A stretch of DNA of 64,000 bases from Fulvimarina endophytica. GTDB lineage: Bacteria > Pseudomonadota > Alphaproteobacteria > Rhizobiales > Rhizobiaceae. Below, in pieces: positions 19,329-29,321 of the stretch (within the stretch, counting starts at the first letter, position 1; every line of letters begins with the position of its first letter). Where the stretch lies: the NCBI RefSeq assembly GCF_003403015.1, contig NZ_QURL01000005.1, positions 1 through 64,000 of the forward strand, read 5' to 3'. The notes below the pieces were generated by a model that had not been told where the DNA came from, searched no databases, and was given only the letters and a program-made list of their open reading frames with translations. The translations under genes were made by a program, and so were the position numbers.

Positions 19329-19738
19329 GGCCTCGGCGCGGAGGATGTTGTCGGACCCACGGAGGAGAGGTCAAATGCCTGGACGGGCGGCGAGACGGCG
19401 CGTGCCAAGGCCAGGGAGGTCGCGATCTTCCTCATCGGGCCTCTCCGCTTGCCTGGTTTCTGAATCCACCGAGCGGGACGCCGCCGCCTGCGCGCCCGGG
19501 CAAGCGGCCGCCATCGCCCCCATGCAGGCGTCGGGAGTTGTCACGCCGACTTCGAGCACTCGGTCGTGTTTGGCCGCTGGCCCTGGAGAGGCAACGGCAT
19601 CGCGGGACGCCTTCCCTTCAGCGGGAGGGGACCCTCGCGTCTGGTGGCATTTGCTGCCTAATGCCAGAAATTTTCGGGGCAGGATCCGATCGAAGGCCAT
19701 AGCACGCGTGCCTTTTGTGAGGAACCATCTGCCTTGAC
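19329..19738. other. Gene-free gap between hipA and helicase
   Basis: 410 bp separating two convergent genes. I see no convincing coding frame or repeat; short frames on both strands have compositions unlike real proteins. Confidence 0.5.
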
Positions 19739-22700
19739 CTAGGACGCCCCGGCACCTGGCCCATGGTCGGGCGGGGGTGTGGACGACGTGCCGGGCGTTA
19801 GCATCCGGTCCTGCCGCTGCAACCTTCCCTCGGTCAGCAGAACCTCGACGTACATTCCGATGACCGCCCGGAGTTGCGCGCTCGTAGCCTTGAAGCCGAG
19901 TTGGCGCGACAGCGCACCCACGACCTCGTCGTCCGTCGCGCCAAAGTTGTCGATGACGATGCGCAGGATCCCGACCTTCAGTTCGTCCGGCGGAAGCGTC
20001 TCCGGCCTTCGCAGACCTGGGGAGAGAGTGTCGCGCCGGTCACGGACCGTGGGCTCCGTGTCCGCCAGCGAAAGAAAGTCACCGTCTTGTATGATCCCGC
20101 GGTTCGCGACCGCCTGCTTGACGCCCTGTTCGACGGAGGCCTGGATCCGTGCCCCAGCCCGCTGGAGCCCGAAGGCGTCACGAATACGAGCCACGACCTC
20201 GTTGACGTGAACGGGCGTTTCGACCTGAACCACCTGTGCTACGAGATCAGCCATCTTCCCGACGGGGGTCTCGTGCAGCTCGTAAGGTCCCGGGCGGGTC
20301 AGCGTAGCCTCGACGTAGGCCGTAGCTGGCGCGCGATCCTCGGGGACAGCATCGCCGAGACCAACCTCGATGATCTCGCCTCGATCGACGGTAACGATTT
20401 CGATGGGGACCGCTCGGTGGGCAGCAAGCCCCTGTTCCATGCGCTCGTCCAGCTCCGCCTTCGCCGCCTCGATCGCCGCGACGGTGCGCTCGAGCTGCTC
20501 CTGCGGCCGCTGGAACCAGTCGGTGCTCCAGATGCGGTGGATGATCCAGCCATGGTCCTCGAGCACCGCCTGGCGAAGGCGGTCGCGGTCACGGGCCGAC
20601 CTCGACGAGTAGTACGACGCGCCGTCGCACTCGATGCCGATCAGGTAGCGCCCCGGCCGTTCCGGGTCGGACACTGCGAGGTCGATGAAGAACCCGGCGA
20701 TGCCGACCTGCGGATGGACCTGGTAGCCCCTCGCCTGGAGCGCGGTCGCGACCTGCTCCTCGAAGACGCTGTCAATGTCGCGGCCGGTGGCCTGCGCGAT
20801 GGAGAGCCGCCCCGTCCGTGCGTAGTGGAGGAAGAGCTTGAACGCGAGGATGCCCGCGCCCTTTCCGCGCTCCAAGTCGATATCTTCATCCGTAATCGAC
20901 GCATAGACCTCGCAGCGCCGCTTGGCGCGCGAGATCAGGACGTTCAGACGCCGCTCGCCGCCCTGCGCGCCAAGGGGGCCGAACCGCATTGCCATGTGTC
21001 CTTGGGCGTTCTTGGCGTAGCCGACCGAGATCATGATGACGTCGCGCTCGTCGCCCTGCACGTTTTCGAGGTTCTTGACGAAGAACGGCTCCGACGGATG
21101 GGCGTGGAAGAACTCCTCGGTGTCGGGGTTCAGGCGCCGGAGGAGTTCGACCTCGTCTTGGATCGCCCGCCGCTGTGACACGGAGAACGTCGCCACGCCG
21201 AGCGACTGCTCCGGGTTCGTCTTGGCGTGCCGGATTATCGCCCCGGCGACGGTCCGGGCCTCGACGGCGTTCACGGACGTGCCGCCCGAATCGAAGACTC
21301 CGTCGGGAACATGATGGAAGCGCAGCCCCATCCCGGCCTCGGCCGTGTAGGGGCTTGGCACGATGAAGAGCTTGTTCTGATAGAATTGCGTGTTGGAAAC
21401 GGCGATCAGCGACTGGTGGCGACTGCGGTAATGCCAACGGAGCATGCGCTGCGGCAGGCCGCGGGCGGTGAACAGGCCGAGGATGCTCTCTATGTCACCC
21501 ACGCGTGCGCCGTCCTCGTCGTCGTCCTCGTCGTCCCCGCCGGTCATCTTCGAGAAGAACTTCGTCGGCGGGAGCTGGCGCTCGTCGCCGACTACGACGA
21601 CCTGCCGTGTCCGGGCGATGGCGCCCAGCGCGTCAACAGGTTGGATCTGCGAGGCCTCGTCCATGACAAGGAGGTCGAAGGCAAGCTTGCCCGGCGTCAG
21701 GAACTGGGCGACGGACAACGGGCTCATCATCATGACCGGCTTCAGCGCCTGGACGGCCGGCCCCGCCTTCTGCATGAGCTGGCGAATCGGCATATGGCGG
21801 CTGCGTTTGGCCATCTCGCCGCGCAGGATACCGACGGGACCGACGCCACCGTCACGCGGCGGGATGCGTCGGTGGTGCGAGCGCACCACCTCAAGGCTCG
21901 CCGCCTTGATGCGCTCTCGGTCGAGGTTGGCGAACTCGCGCACCTGCCGGCTGTGGAGGTTACCGTCGAAGCGGCCGAGCTCGGGGTTCACCCGGATAAG
22001 CTCGTCGAGGATCGCCTCGTGGTATGCGATCTCGAACGAGGGAAGCGTCTCCGATGTCGACAGGCGACCATCCTCAAGGTGGTCTACGAATACGGCCATG
22101 CCGTCCGCCCGGGCCCGGTCAGCGCGGTCACGGTAGGAGACCCACTTTGAGAGCTGCTCGGCATTGGCAAGCCAAGTTTCCATCCGTTCGCGGCAGCGGT
22201 CGAGCGCCACGTTGGCGCAGCCCTCGGCACCGAACAGACTCCGGGCGTCGGCCATGAGGAAGGAAGCGACCTCCGTCAACCTGCCCTGCGCCGCCTCGGA
22301 CGCTGCAACAGCTCGTCCGGCCCGCTCGGCGACCACGGCACGGTCCGGTAGGCGCGCGGCGAGGTGCCGAAGGTCGCCATGCGCCCTGATCCACTCGACG
22401 GCTCCCGCCAAAGCATTCCAGTCCGAAGCCTTGCCTCGCCAGGCCGAACCGAATGCTCCCTCGCCGAGTGTTGCACGTTCATCGATCGACTGAGCGGCCG
22501 CTTGCCACTGAGCGATACGCTCGACGAGGCTGAGCCGCTCGGAGACGGTTTCGGGGACGGAGAGCATGACCTCACGACAGAGCCTATTGGCCCAGGCGAG
22601 GTTGCGGGCTCGGGCTTCGATAATATTCAACTGTGCGCGGTCGGCAGAGACGGCGTTCTCGAACGCGGGCCCCGCTGCTGTGCCGAGATCGGTCCAGAGC

Positions 22701-25351
22701 GTTTCGAGCAACGGCTTTATGGCGTCGACTTGACGGAGCACCAATGCGGCGTGCTCGCCAACGACCTGCCGTTCGGCGAGACGGCCGGCGATCAGACGAG
22801 GCTCGGCACCGAGGCCGCGCAGCGTCCGCATCCAGTCGACGAGGGCAAGGAGCGGAGAGGACGCCGAGCGTTCGCCACGCCAGTCCGCGCCGAACGCCAA
22901 CCGCCCAAAAGCATCTTCCTCGCGCACGCGCCTCGCGGCCGCCTGTCCCTTCATCAGCGTGTCGAGGAGGTCGACGACCTCCTTTGTCGGCATGTCGGGG
23001 TTGCGCAGGATGGAGCGTACCAGTGCCTTCGCCTTTCGGTAGTCGCCATTGAGCGACTTCAGGAACCCGGTGTTCGTCGCAAGCGCTTGCCGCGCGGCCG
23101 AGACCTCGGTCGTCCAGGCCACGTCAAGGATCCGGTCGCCCATCGCCGCGCGCGAACGCTCGAGCATCTCGACGGCTTCGGCGAGGTCTCCCGCCTGCTC
23201 GACGCCCTGGTCCCACACGGTGGCCGCGAAAGCTTCGGGGCTGGCGTCAGGGGCGGCCGCGACGCGCTCGCCCGTGGTGACGAGGCGGGAGACGGCAGCG
23301 AGCGTGTCGACCGGGCCCGACACACCGAGTTCGGAGGCAAGCCGATCGGCCTCCGCGCGCAGGCGGGGAAGCAGGTCCGCGAGCTCGGCGGCCCGGTCGA
23401 ACGCGGCCGCCGGGAAGTCTCGTGGCAACGAGACGAGCTGAGCTTCCAGCCCTTTGATGGACGTGTCGAGCGCCGACGGGTGGACGGCGTCTCTCAAGGA
23501 TTCGCTCTGCCGCCAAAAGTGCGCGCCCGTCGTCACGAGGTCAGCAATTGCCCCGCGCCGGTCGTCCCAGGCCGCGGCCCGGAACGCCTCAGGCGGTAGG
23601 TCGGGCGCACGGGCCAAGATGTCCGCGCGCTCGTGCAGCGCGATCGCTCCACCGAACGCGGAGGGCTTCGGATCCAGCTCCAAAGTCGCTGCCAGTTCGC
23701 CGTACTCAGTCTCGAGTTCCGCTACGGCCGATCGGAGCGCCTCTATGCGCGGCAGCAGCCGCTCGAGAGTAGTCGGCAGGACGAGGTCGAGACCGACGCC
23801 ATGCCACGGGTGAGAGACGGGCACGCCGATCTCGTCGACGCGCTGGATCAGCTCCATGATGAGCAGACGCCGCGACGACAGATCGTCGGGCGACCAACGC
23901 GTCGCGCCATCGAGTGTCAGGTCGACCGGGCGCTGCCCCTCTTGCCTCAGCTTCGTCAGCGCGCCGAACACTTGGTAGGGCGTCAGGCCGGACGCGGCGT
24001 GCGGCACGTGCATGCGCTCGGCGTGAAGGTTCAGGACGTCGCGCGCGTCGCGGAGCCTGCCCGCAAGGCTCGACGGGAACTCGCTACGCGGCGAGCCGAG
24101 TTCCCAAGTCCGGCGCAGCTCCTCAAGCAGGCCCCGCTTATTCGCCTTGTTGCTGTGGAGCTCGAGGCAGGCGTCGCCAACCCCGGCGTTGTCGAGGCGG
24201 CGCTTCACGACTTCGAGGGCTGCCATCTTCTCGGCGACGAATAGAACGGTCTTTCCGTCCGCGACGGCCGAGGCGATGACGTTGGCGATCGTCTGGGACT
24301 TGCCCGTCCCGGGCGGCCCCTGAATGACGAGATCACGTCCGCGTCTGACGTCATGGACGGCAAGCGTCTGCGACCCGTCGCTGTCGACGATGTGAAGCAT
24401 GTCTGCCGGATCGATGTGGCGGTCGATCCGCTCGTCCTCCGACAGCAGGGGCTCGCCCGCATCGAACCCGTCGGACAGGAGCGATCGGATCGTGGACTGG
24501 TCGGTGATGCGCCCGTCCGCTGGCCAGTTCTCGGGATCGAGGTCCCGGTACATGAGAAACTTAGAGAACGAGAAGAAGCCGAGAACGATGTCGTCCGGCA
24601 GGACGGACCAGTCATCCTTCGTTGAGACTGCCGTGGTCACCTCGCGGAAGTAGGAGTCGGGATCGAAGTCGTCGCCGCCTTCGAAGGACGGCAGGCGAAG
24701 CTTGTGGACGCGGTCGAGATAGGCCTCGAGCGAGAGGTTCGACGTCTGGTCCTCGGGACGCACCCGCAGTCGGAACCGCTCGCCGGCCGTGCCGCGCTCA
24801 AGGCGCACGGGGACGAGGACGAGCGGGGCGTGCCGGATGTTCTCCTTGTTGTTGGGATCGACCCATTGGAGCATGCCGAGCGCCAGAAAGAGGACGTTGA
24901 CACCTTGCTCCTCCTCCAGCGTCCTGGCGTCGTGATAGAGATCGAGAAGGCGTTTCTGAAGCCCTTTGGGCGTCATCCGGGTTTGCAATTTCGTGTCGAG
25001 GTGACGCTTCAGTCGACCTTCTTCGTCAGTGGTCTCGTCGAGATCGTCGGGAAGGGAGAGGTCAACGGACGGCTCCTCCTCTTCCGGAGAAGAAGGCTCG
25101 CTTCCATCGGCGGGGTTACGATCCGGCCGCCCTGCAAGGAAAGTGAACGCCTTGGCCTCTTTGACTAACAGCCGATAGACCTCGGCCGATCGCTCATCCA
25201 CGACTTCGACTGATTTCGCAGATTTGGATTGTCGCGGAACGTTCAGGAGTCGGTTACGAGCCGAGAGATCAAGCAATTCAGTCCGTGCACGCTCGAGCTT
25301 CTCCTCGATTGGCAAGCTACTCTGATATAATGAACTGTTGGCTTCAGACAT
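19739..25351 (-). CDS. DUF4011 SF1 helicase with Vsr-like nuclease and DUF3320 tail
   Basis: 1,870 residues. The N-terminal DUF4011 region has LERARTELLDLSARNRLLNVP, then FLALGMLQWVDPNN. A split Upf1-like superfamily I helicase follows: Walker A VIQGPPGTGKSQTIAN at about 340, a ~850-residue insert, then LLVMDEASQIQPVDALG at about 1,228 and later RNVQGDERD-like and LNVLISRAKRRCEVY motifs. A Vsr/REase-like nuclease near 1,550 reads GFFIDLAVSD...LIGIECDGASYYSSRSARDRDRLRQ. A DUF3320-type domain is near the C-terminus. Such giant helicase-nucleases recur in defence islands; I do not assign a named system. The start is the ATG at 25351, not the TTG two codons upstream. Confidence 0.85.
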   Translation of the reverse strand: MSEANSSLYQSSLPIEEKLERARTELLDLSARNRLLNVPRQSKSAKSVEVVDERSAEVYRLLVKEAKAFTFLAGRPDRNPADGSEPSSPEEEEPSVDLSLPDDLDETTDEEGRLKRHLDTKLQTRMTPKGLQKRLLDLYHDARTLEEEQGVNVLFLALGMLQWVDPNNKENIRHAPLVLVPVRLERGTAGERFRLRVRPEDQTSNLSLEAYLDRVHKLRLPSFEGGDDFDPDSYFREVTTAVSTKDDWSVLPDDIVLGFFSFSKFLMYRDLDPENWPADGRITDQSTIRSLLSDGFDAGEPLLSEDERIDRHIDPADMLHIVDSDGSQTLAVHDVRRGRDLVIQGPPGTGKSQTIANVIASAVADGKTVLFVAEKMAALEVVKRRLDNAGVGDACLELHSNKANKRGLLEELRRTWELGSPRSEFPSSLAGRLRDARDVLNLHAERMHVPHAASGLTPYQVFGALTKLRQEGQRPVDLTLDGATRWSPDDLSSRRLLIMELIQRVDEIGVPVSHPWHGVGLDLVLPTTLERLLPRIEALRSAVAELETEYGELAATLELDPKPSAFGGAIALHERADILARAPDLPPEAFRAAAWDDRRGAIADLVTTGAHFWRQSESLRDAVHPSALDTSIKGLEAQLVSLPRDFPAAAFDRAAELADLLPRLRAEADRLASELGVSGPVDTLAAVSRLVTTGERVAAAPDASPEAFAATVWDQGVEQAGDLAEAVEMLERSRAAMGDRILDVAWTTEVSAARQALATNTGFLKSLNGDYRKAKALVRSILRNPDMPTKEVVDLLDTLMKGQAAARRVREEDAFGRLAFGADWRGERSASSPLLALVDWMRTLRGLGAEPRLIAGRLAERQVVGEHAALVLRQVDAIKPLLETLWTDLGTAAGPAFENAVSADRAQLNIIEARARNLAWANRLCREVMLSVPETVSERLSLVERIAQWQAAAQSIDERATLGEGAFGSAWRGKASDWNALAGAVEWIRAHGDLRHLAARLPDRAVVAERAGRAVAASEAAQGRLTEVASFLMADARSLFGAEGCANVALDRCRERMETWLANAEQLSKWVSYRDRADRARADGMAVFVDHLEDGRLSTSETLPSFEIAYHEAILDELIRVNPELGRFDGNLHSRQVREFANLDRERIKAASLEVVRSHHRRIPPRDGGVGPVGILRGEMAKRSRHMPIRQLMQKAGPAVQALKPVMMMSPLSVAQFLTPGKLAFDLLVMDEASQIQPVDALGAIARTRQVVVVGDERQLPPTKFFSKMTGGDDEDDDEDGARVGDIESILGLFTARGLPQRMLRWHYRSRHQSLIAVSNTQFYQNKLFIVPSPYTAEAGMGLRFHHVPDGVFDSGGTSVNAVEARTVAGAIIRHAKTNPEQSLGVATFSVSQRRAIQDEVELLRRLNPDTEEFFHAHPSEPFFVKNLENVQGDERDVIMISVGYAKNAQGHMAMRFGPLGAQGGERRLNVLISRAKRRCEVYASITDEDIDLERGKGAGILAFKLFLHYARTGRLSIAQATGRDIDSVFEEQVATALQARGYQVHPQVGIAGFFIDLAVSDPERPGRYLIGIECDGASYYSSRSARDRDRLRQAVLEDHGWIIHRIWSTDWFQRPQEQLERTVAAIEAAKAELDERMEQGLAAHRAVPIEIVTVDRGEIIEVGLGDAVPEDRAPATAYVEATLTRPGPYELHETPVGKMADLVAQVVQVETPVHVNEVVARIRDAFGLQRAGARIQASVEQGVKQAVANRGIIQDGDFLSLADTEPTVRDRRDTLSPGLRRPETLPPDELKVGILRIVIDNFGATDDEVVGALSRQLGFKATSAQLRAVIGMYVEVLLTEGRLQRQDRMLTPGTSSTPPPDHGPGAGAS

Positions 25352-25713
25352 CGGCAACTCTCGGTTTCAGATCGCAGACTAGAGCTGAACGGATTGTCAA
25401 ATTCAATCCTAGGCTTAGGGAATTTTCGAAGTCGCGCTTAGTATGATTGCTCTCGTTCGACTCGCCAGACGGAAGGTCGCATAACAGAGGCCAGCCGCGG
25501 TGTGCAGCACGGATCACCATTGACTCGCCGGTGAATGTTCCCTACTTGTTCCATCCATGGCGCAAAGATCGCACGAGTTCCGGATTGTAAGGCGCACGAT
25601 GAGTGCCTCGGCCCGTTGCGTTCGCCTGATATCGATACGCTGATCCTCCCGAACCCATCCATATAGGTTCACGGCCCGCACGATCTGCGGCCCGGCACAG
25701 GACAGGCGCATCC
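25352..25713. promoter_or_regulatory. Divergent intergenic region
   Basis: 362 bp between the helicase gene (minus) and the next operon (plus). It is less GC-rich near the helicase start (25385-25440) and presumably holds both promoters. No clear palindrome or gene seen. Confidence 0.45.
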
Positions 25714-26337
25714 ATGTCCAGCGTTTCTCCCCAAATCCGCACTGCCATCCTTCGCCCCGGGCCCGACCGACGATGCCCTACCCCGCATCGGTTCGAGCCG
25801 AGGAACACCGTCCGGTGCGTCGGCGACCCGCAGTTCCGCACGCAGCTCGTTCGTGACGCCGCTTGCCTTCTCGACGTCGACCTGAACGTCATCTCGTGGT
25901 CGTGCGCACCTGACCCGGTCGACGTCCGCGGAACCGTGGTCCAGCCCGATCTCAGGGCCCTTCGAGATGACGGTACCGAACACATCCTCGTCCTCGACAA
26001 CGATCAGAATCCACCGTTCCCGCCGAACGAGAACCGGGACGAGTCTTCGGCCCTTCGCATTCTCCGCCGTTCCGACGTCGAGGGCGACCGCCTCGAGAAC
26101 GCGAGGGAGCTCCTGCGGTACGCCCGCTGGCGCGTTCCCCTTTCCGAACGGATCCGCCTTCTGGCGGCCCTCGACGCGGAAGGCTCCTTGAGCCTCGCGG
26201 AGTGCCTCTCCCTCGGTCGGCCGGGCTTCGACGCGATAGCGATGGTCGCCGCGCTTGCGCTGCACCGCTTCGTCGTCATCGACCTCGACAGTGGTCGCAT
26301 CGGTCCCGAGACCCGGGTCACGCTCTACCGCGGCTGA
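25714..26337 (+). CDS. Hypothetical protein, first gene of AAA-protease set
   Basis: 207 residues, not recognised. The first half (RFEPRNTVRCVGDPQFRTQLVRDAACLLDVDLNVISWSC, then VVQPDLRALRDDGTEHILVLD) has a scatter of acidic residues that could fit a small nuclease fold, but I cannot place motifs. The C-terminal part (RIRLLAALDAEGSLSLAECLSLGRPGFDAIAMVAALALHRFVVIDLD) resembles a winged-helix. It precedes the DUF6634-like gene by 63 bp on the same strand and so likely belongs with the AAA protease. Confidence 0.6.
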   Translation: MSSVSPQIRTAILRPGPDRRCPTPHRFEPRNTVRCVGDPQFRTQLVRDAACLLDVDLNVISWSCAPDPVDVRGTVVQPDLRALRDDGTEHILVLDNDQNPPFPPNENRDESSALRILRRSDVEGDRLENARELLRYARWRVPLSERIRLLAALDAEGSLSLAECLSLGRPGFDAIAMVAALALHRFVVIDLDSGRIGPETRVTLYRG

Positions 26338-26400
26338 TGCCTTCCTCCAGCATTCCCCATTCCATCTGTCGCGCACCTTCGTGCGTGCGAACGAGGACTC

Positions 26401-26748
26401 ATGTCCATGACCATTATCGTCACCGAAACGGGTGAACTCCTGAACCTCGACATCCACCTCGATCGTCTGCGTCGGCTTCTGGCCGATCTCGAACGCATTG
26501 CCTCGACGGGATCGCCAAAGCCCGCCTCACTCCGGAAGGCACCCATCCTGAACGACTGGACCGTGACCACTCGGCCGACGCCCTGCCTCGCGGGCACCTT
26601 TTCCGGTCACCCAAGGATCGGCGATCAAGCTGCCGGGATTACTTCGGATCTTTGGGTTCATGCCCCACACCACGGTTTCGCCCGCACGGTGAGCCGCTAC
26701 TACCGACTGGGCACCCCCGCCGCCTCAGATGAGGGGACGGCGCTATGA
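26401..26748 (+). CDS. Small protein, DUF6634-like
   Basis: 115 residues. An N-terminal helix (DIHLDRLRRLLADLERIA) is followed by LNDWTVTTRPTPCLAGTFSGHPRIGDQAAGITSDLWVHAPHHGFARTVSRYYRLG. This pattern I associate, with moderate confidence, with the uncharacterised DUF6634 family of alphaproteobacterial accessory regions. It overlaps the following AAA-protease gene by 4 bp (ATGA), so the two products are probably made together. Confidence 0.65.
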   Translation: MSMTIIVTETGELLNLDIHLDRLRRLLADLERIASTGSPKPASLRKAPILNDWTVTTRPTPCLAGTFSGHPRIGDQAAGITSDLWVHAPHHGFARTVSRYYRLGTPAASDEGTAL

Positions 26749-28715
26749 GGCGGCCGCTCTACATGGTCGACGCCCGCGACTTTCGAGAACGGGATCGTGA
26801 CGGCAGGAAACTGCTCTCGGCAGCCGTCGTCACAAGCGCCTTTCGCCGTGCGGGCCTCCACCACGTTCTGCTCGGACATCCGGGCGTCGTCGCGCTGACG
26901 GGCGTTCATCCGGAAGAGGTGGAAATCATCTCCGAGGCTATCCAGCACAAGATGCGACGGGACTACCGCGTAGCGGGCAAACGGGCGGCCGAGCTTCACG
27001 TTCACGACTGGACGAAGCACGACCCCAAGCGAGCCTACAAGGCGAAACCATTTCTCATCTCGAACGCCCAGGCGGAGTCGAGGGAGGTGGTCCTGTTCCA
27101 GAACCGGGACGAGGTTCCCTCGCTGTTCGAGACGGTTGCCGACGGTATCGCCGAGATCGTTCACCCCGGCGTCGAAACCATCCGCGCCGCGTTCAACGCT
27201 CGGTTCGGTCGGATCCCAAGCGAACGCGATCTGAATGCGGCCTGCGAGCTGCCGCTTCATCTACTCGAAGCCGCGTTCCGCAGAGGTTCCTCGGTCGAGC
27301 AAGTCATGAGGGCGGTCGGGAGGTTCGGCGCCCTCGCCGAGCCGCGAGATGCGACCGTTTCGAAGGGCCGGAACGCAGATCGAGAGGATGGACCGTCCCT
27401 GGACGACCTCCACGGCCTCGGCGAAGCCGCCGAGTGGGGACGCTCGCTCGCGGAGGACCTGCTCGACTACCAGACTGGTCGGATCGGATGGCGGGAAGTC
27501 GATCGCGGCGTCCTGGTGTATGGCCCGCCCGGGACCGGAAAGACGACGTTCGCGCTCGCCCTTGCGCGAACGTGTTCTTTGCCGATCCACGTACACTCGC
27601 TCGCCGCCTGGCAAGCCGCAGGTCACCTGAACGACCTGCTCAAACAGATGCGGAAGGCCTTCTCTGACGCTAAGGCGTCGACGCCTTCCATCCTGTTCGT
27701 TGACGAACTTGATTCCTTCGGAGATCGGCAACGCCTGTCCGGTCACAACGCCCAATACAGTCGAGAGGTCATCAACGGCTTCCTCGAATGCCTCGACGGT
27801 GCCGCCGACCGGGAGGGCGTCGTCGTGCTCGGTGCGACGAACTTTCCGGACCTCGTCGACCCAGCCATTAAGAGGCCGGGACGTCTGGACAGGCAAATCG
27901 AGATTCCCCTTCCGGATGCGGCGGCCCGCGCCAAGATCCTGCGGTACCATCTTGGGAGCCTCCTGCCGGACGCCGATCTGAGCGAGATCTCCGATCAGAT
28001 TGAGGGTGCCTCCGGCGCCGAGATCGAACAGGTGGTGAGGGAGGCGAAGCGTCGGGCCCGGAAAGACAGTCGTCGTGTGATGCGGATCTCGGACCTCGAG
28101 GCCTCGCTCCCGCCTGCGATCGTCCTTTCCAAAAACGCATTCTGGCGCGGATGCGTGCACGAGGCCGGGCATTGGGTCGTCGGGCGGAAGCTCGCGGAAG
28201 AGTCTGGCGTCGTGCCGAAGCGGGCGCGCGTCTTCCGGAAGGTGCGCGATGGGGCGCGGGGCACGACGACGTTCGAGCGAGACCAGGGATTCGATCGAAC
28301 GAAGGAGAGCCATCTCGCCGCAATCGTCGTCATGCTGGCGGGCGCGGCCGCGGAGGAGGTCATCCTTGGGTCTCGCGGCGACGGAAGCGGTGGAAGGATC
28401 GGCAGCGACCTCCAGTTGGCGACCGCCATCGCAACGCAGATCGAGTTGTCGTTCGGACTGGGCGACGATCTCGTCTATATCCTCGACGGAACAGCGAGCC
28501 GCTCGGGCGATCTGCTGTCGATCGATCCACTCCTGAAGCGACGGGTGGCGGCGACCCTTTCGGAATGCCTCGAGCGCGCACGATCCGAAGTTCGGTCCAG
28601 ACGTCACGAGGTCGAGGAGTGTGCTCAGGCTCTGCGTTCGTTTGGAGCTTTGGACAATGAGCTGGCACGAGAGAGATCGGAAAACTTTTCCGTTTCATCG
28701 ACGACGTCGACGTAG
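26745..28715 (+). CDS. Soluble FtsH-like AAA ATPase with M41-type zinc protease domain
   Basis: 656 residues. The N-terminal 220 residues are unassigned. An AAA+ domain follows with Walker A VYGPPGTGKTTFALALA (about 259), Walker B ILFVDELDSFGD (about 316), and the second region of homology GATNFPDLVDPAIKRPGRLDRQIEIPLPD. The C-terminal M41-like peptidase domain has HEAGH (H472, E473, H476) and a candidate third zinc ligand D555 in GSDLQLATAIA. Unlike FtsH it has no membrane segments. It should unfold and degrade cytosolic proteins. Coupled by overlap to the DUF6634-like gene. Confidence 0.87.
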   Translation: MRRPLYMVDARDFRERDRDGRKLLSAAVVTSAFRRAGLHHVLLGHPGVVALTGVHPEEVEIISEAIQHKMRRDYRVAGKRAAELHVHDWTKHDPKRAYKAKPFLISNAQAESREVVLFQNRDEVPSLFETVADGIAEIVHPGVETIRAAFNARFGRIPSERDLNAACELPLHLLEAAFRRGSSVEQVMRAVGRFGALAEPRDATVSKGRNADREDGPSLDDLHGLGEAAEWGRSLAEDLLDYQTGRIGWREVDRGVLVYGPPGTGKTTFALALARTCSLPIHVHSLAAWQAAGHLNDLLKQMRKAFSDAKASTPSILFVDELDSFGDRQRLSGHNAQYSREVINGFLECLDGAADREGVVVLGATNFPDLVDPAIKRPGRLDRQIEIPLPDAAARAKILRYHLGSLLPDADLSEISDQIEGASGAEIEQVVREAKRRARKDSRRVMRISDLEASLPPAIVLSKNAFWRGCVHEAGHWVVGRKLAEESGVVPKRARVFRKVRDGARGTTTFERDQGFDRTKESHLAAIVVMLAGAAAEEVILGSRGDGSGGRIGSDLQLATAIATQIELSFGLGDDLVYILDGTASRSGDLLSIDPLLKRRVAATLSECLERARSEVRSRRHEVEECAQALRSFGALDNELARERSENFSVSSTTST

Positions 28716-29078
28716 TCGATCCTGAGCGTCGTATCAGCACGACTTTCAGGGAAGCCGGACCGACGAATGACGCCTCATCAAGGGCAGCGGCGAGAACACA
28801 ATGGCGGGATTGCCGTCTGGATCTCGACAACTGTTCTTCGCGACTATGCCCACCTCGTCGCAAAGACGATGGTCCATTCGCTGCTTGCAAAATTCGGAGA
28901 ACTGCGCGCTGTAGGTGTCGTCTGACAGCGATAGCCTCGCACTCCTGTCCTGACTCGCCCCGCCGCCCCGACAATCGAACGCTCGAAGCCATTTGACAGC
29001 TTTCGACCCTTCCAAGCCGTTCTGGTCTGATCTCACGACACCGATAAGCGGACGTTCAAATCAGCGGCTCGGCTAGCT
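28716..29078. other. Intergenic region with doubtful minus-strand ORF
   Basis: 363 bp. A 96-codon minus-strand frame (28746-29036, GTG start; KAVKWLRAFDCRGGG...) is open but has no recognisable family or ribosome site. I do not call it a gene. Confidence 0.4.
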
Positions 29079-29321
29079 TCACCTGCCTGTCGCTATGATG
29101 AAGATGGCTAAGATCAGTAGCCACATGAAAACGCCGATCCAGCCTGCCATGGTCGATGTAAACACAAGACGGCGCTCGGCGTCCCGATAGCAGCCGAGCC
29201 AACCACCTGGCTCATCAGAGGTCAGGTCGGCGACCTTGATCCATCCTGCGCTCAGAATCGGAAGGAGCATCCTTGCAGTCTGGTAGCCGATCAAATCGAC
29301 GATGACGTCTACGATGAACAT
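29079..29321 (-). CDS. Small membrane protein
   Basis: 80 residues. A hydrophobic N-terminal stretch (FIVDVIVDLIGYQTARMLLPILSAG), a short polar loop (DLTSDEPGGWLGCYRDAERRLVF), then a clear transmembrane helix (AGWIGVFMWLLILAIFIIATGR). AGGAAA lies upstream of the ATG. Function unknown. A small two-helix membrane protein in a defence island could be a membrane-disrupting effector, but that is only an idea. Confidence 0.55.
   Translation of the reverse strand: MFIVDVIVDLIGYQTARMLLPILSAGWIKVADLTSDEPGGWLGCYRDAERRLVFTSTMAGWIGVFMWLLILAIFIIATGR

Noticed and set aside
22364..23599. Plus-strand ORF of 411 codons opposite the helicase
   Set aside because: Antisense shadow of the long helical insert of the DUF4011 protein; Arg/His-rich with no family.
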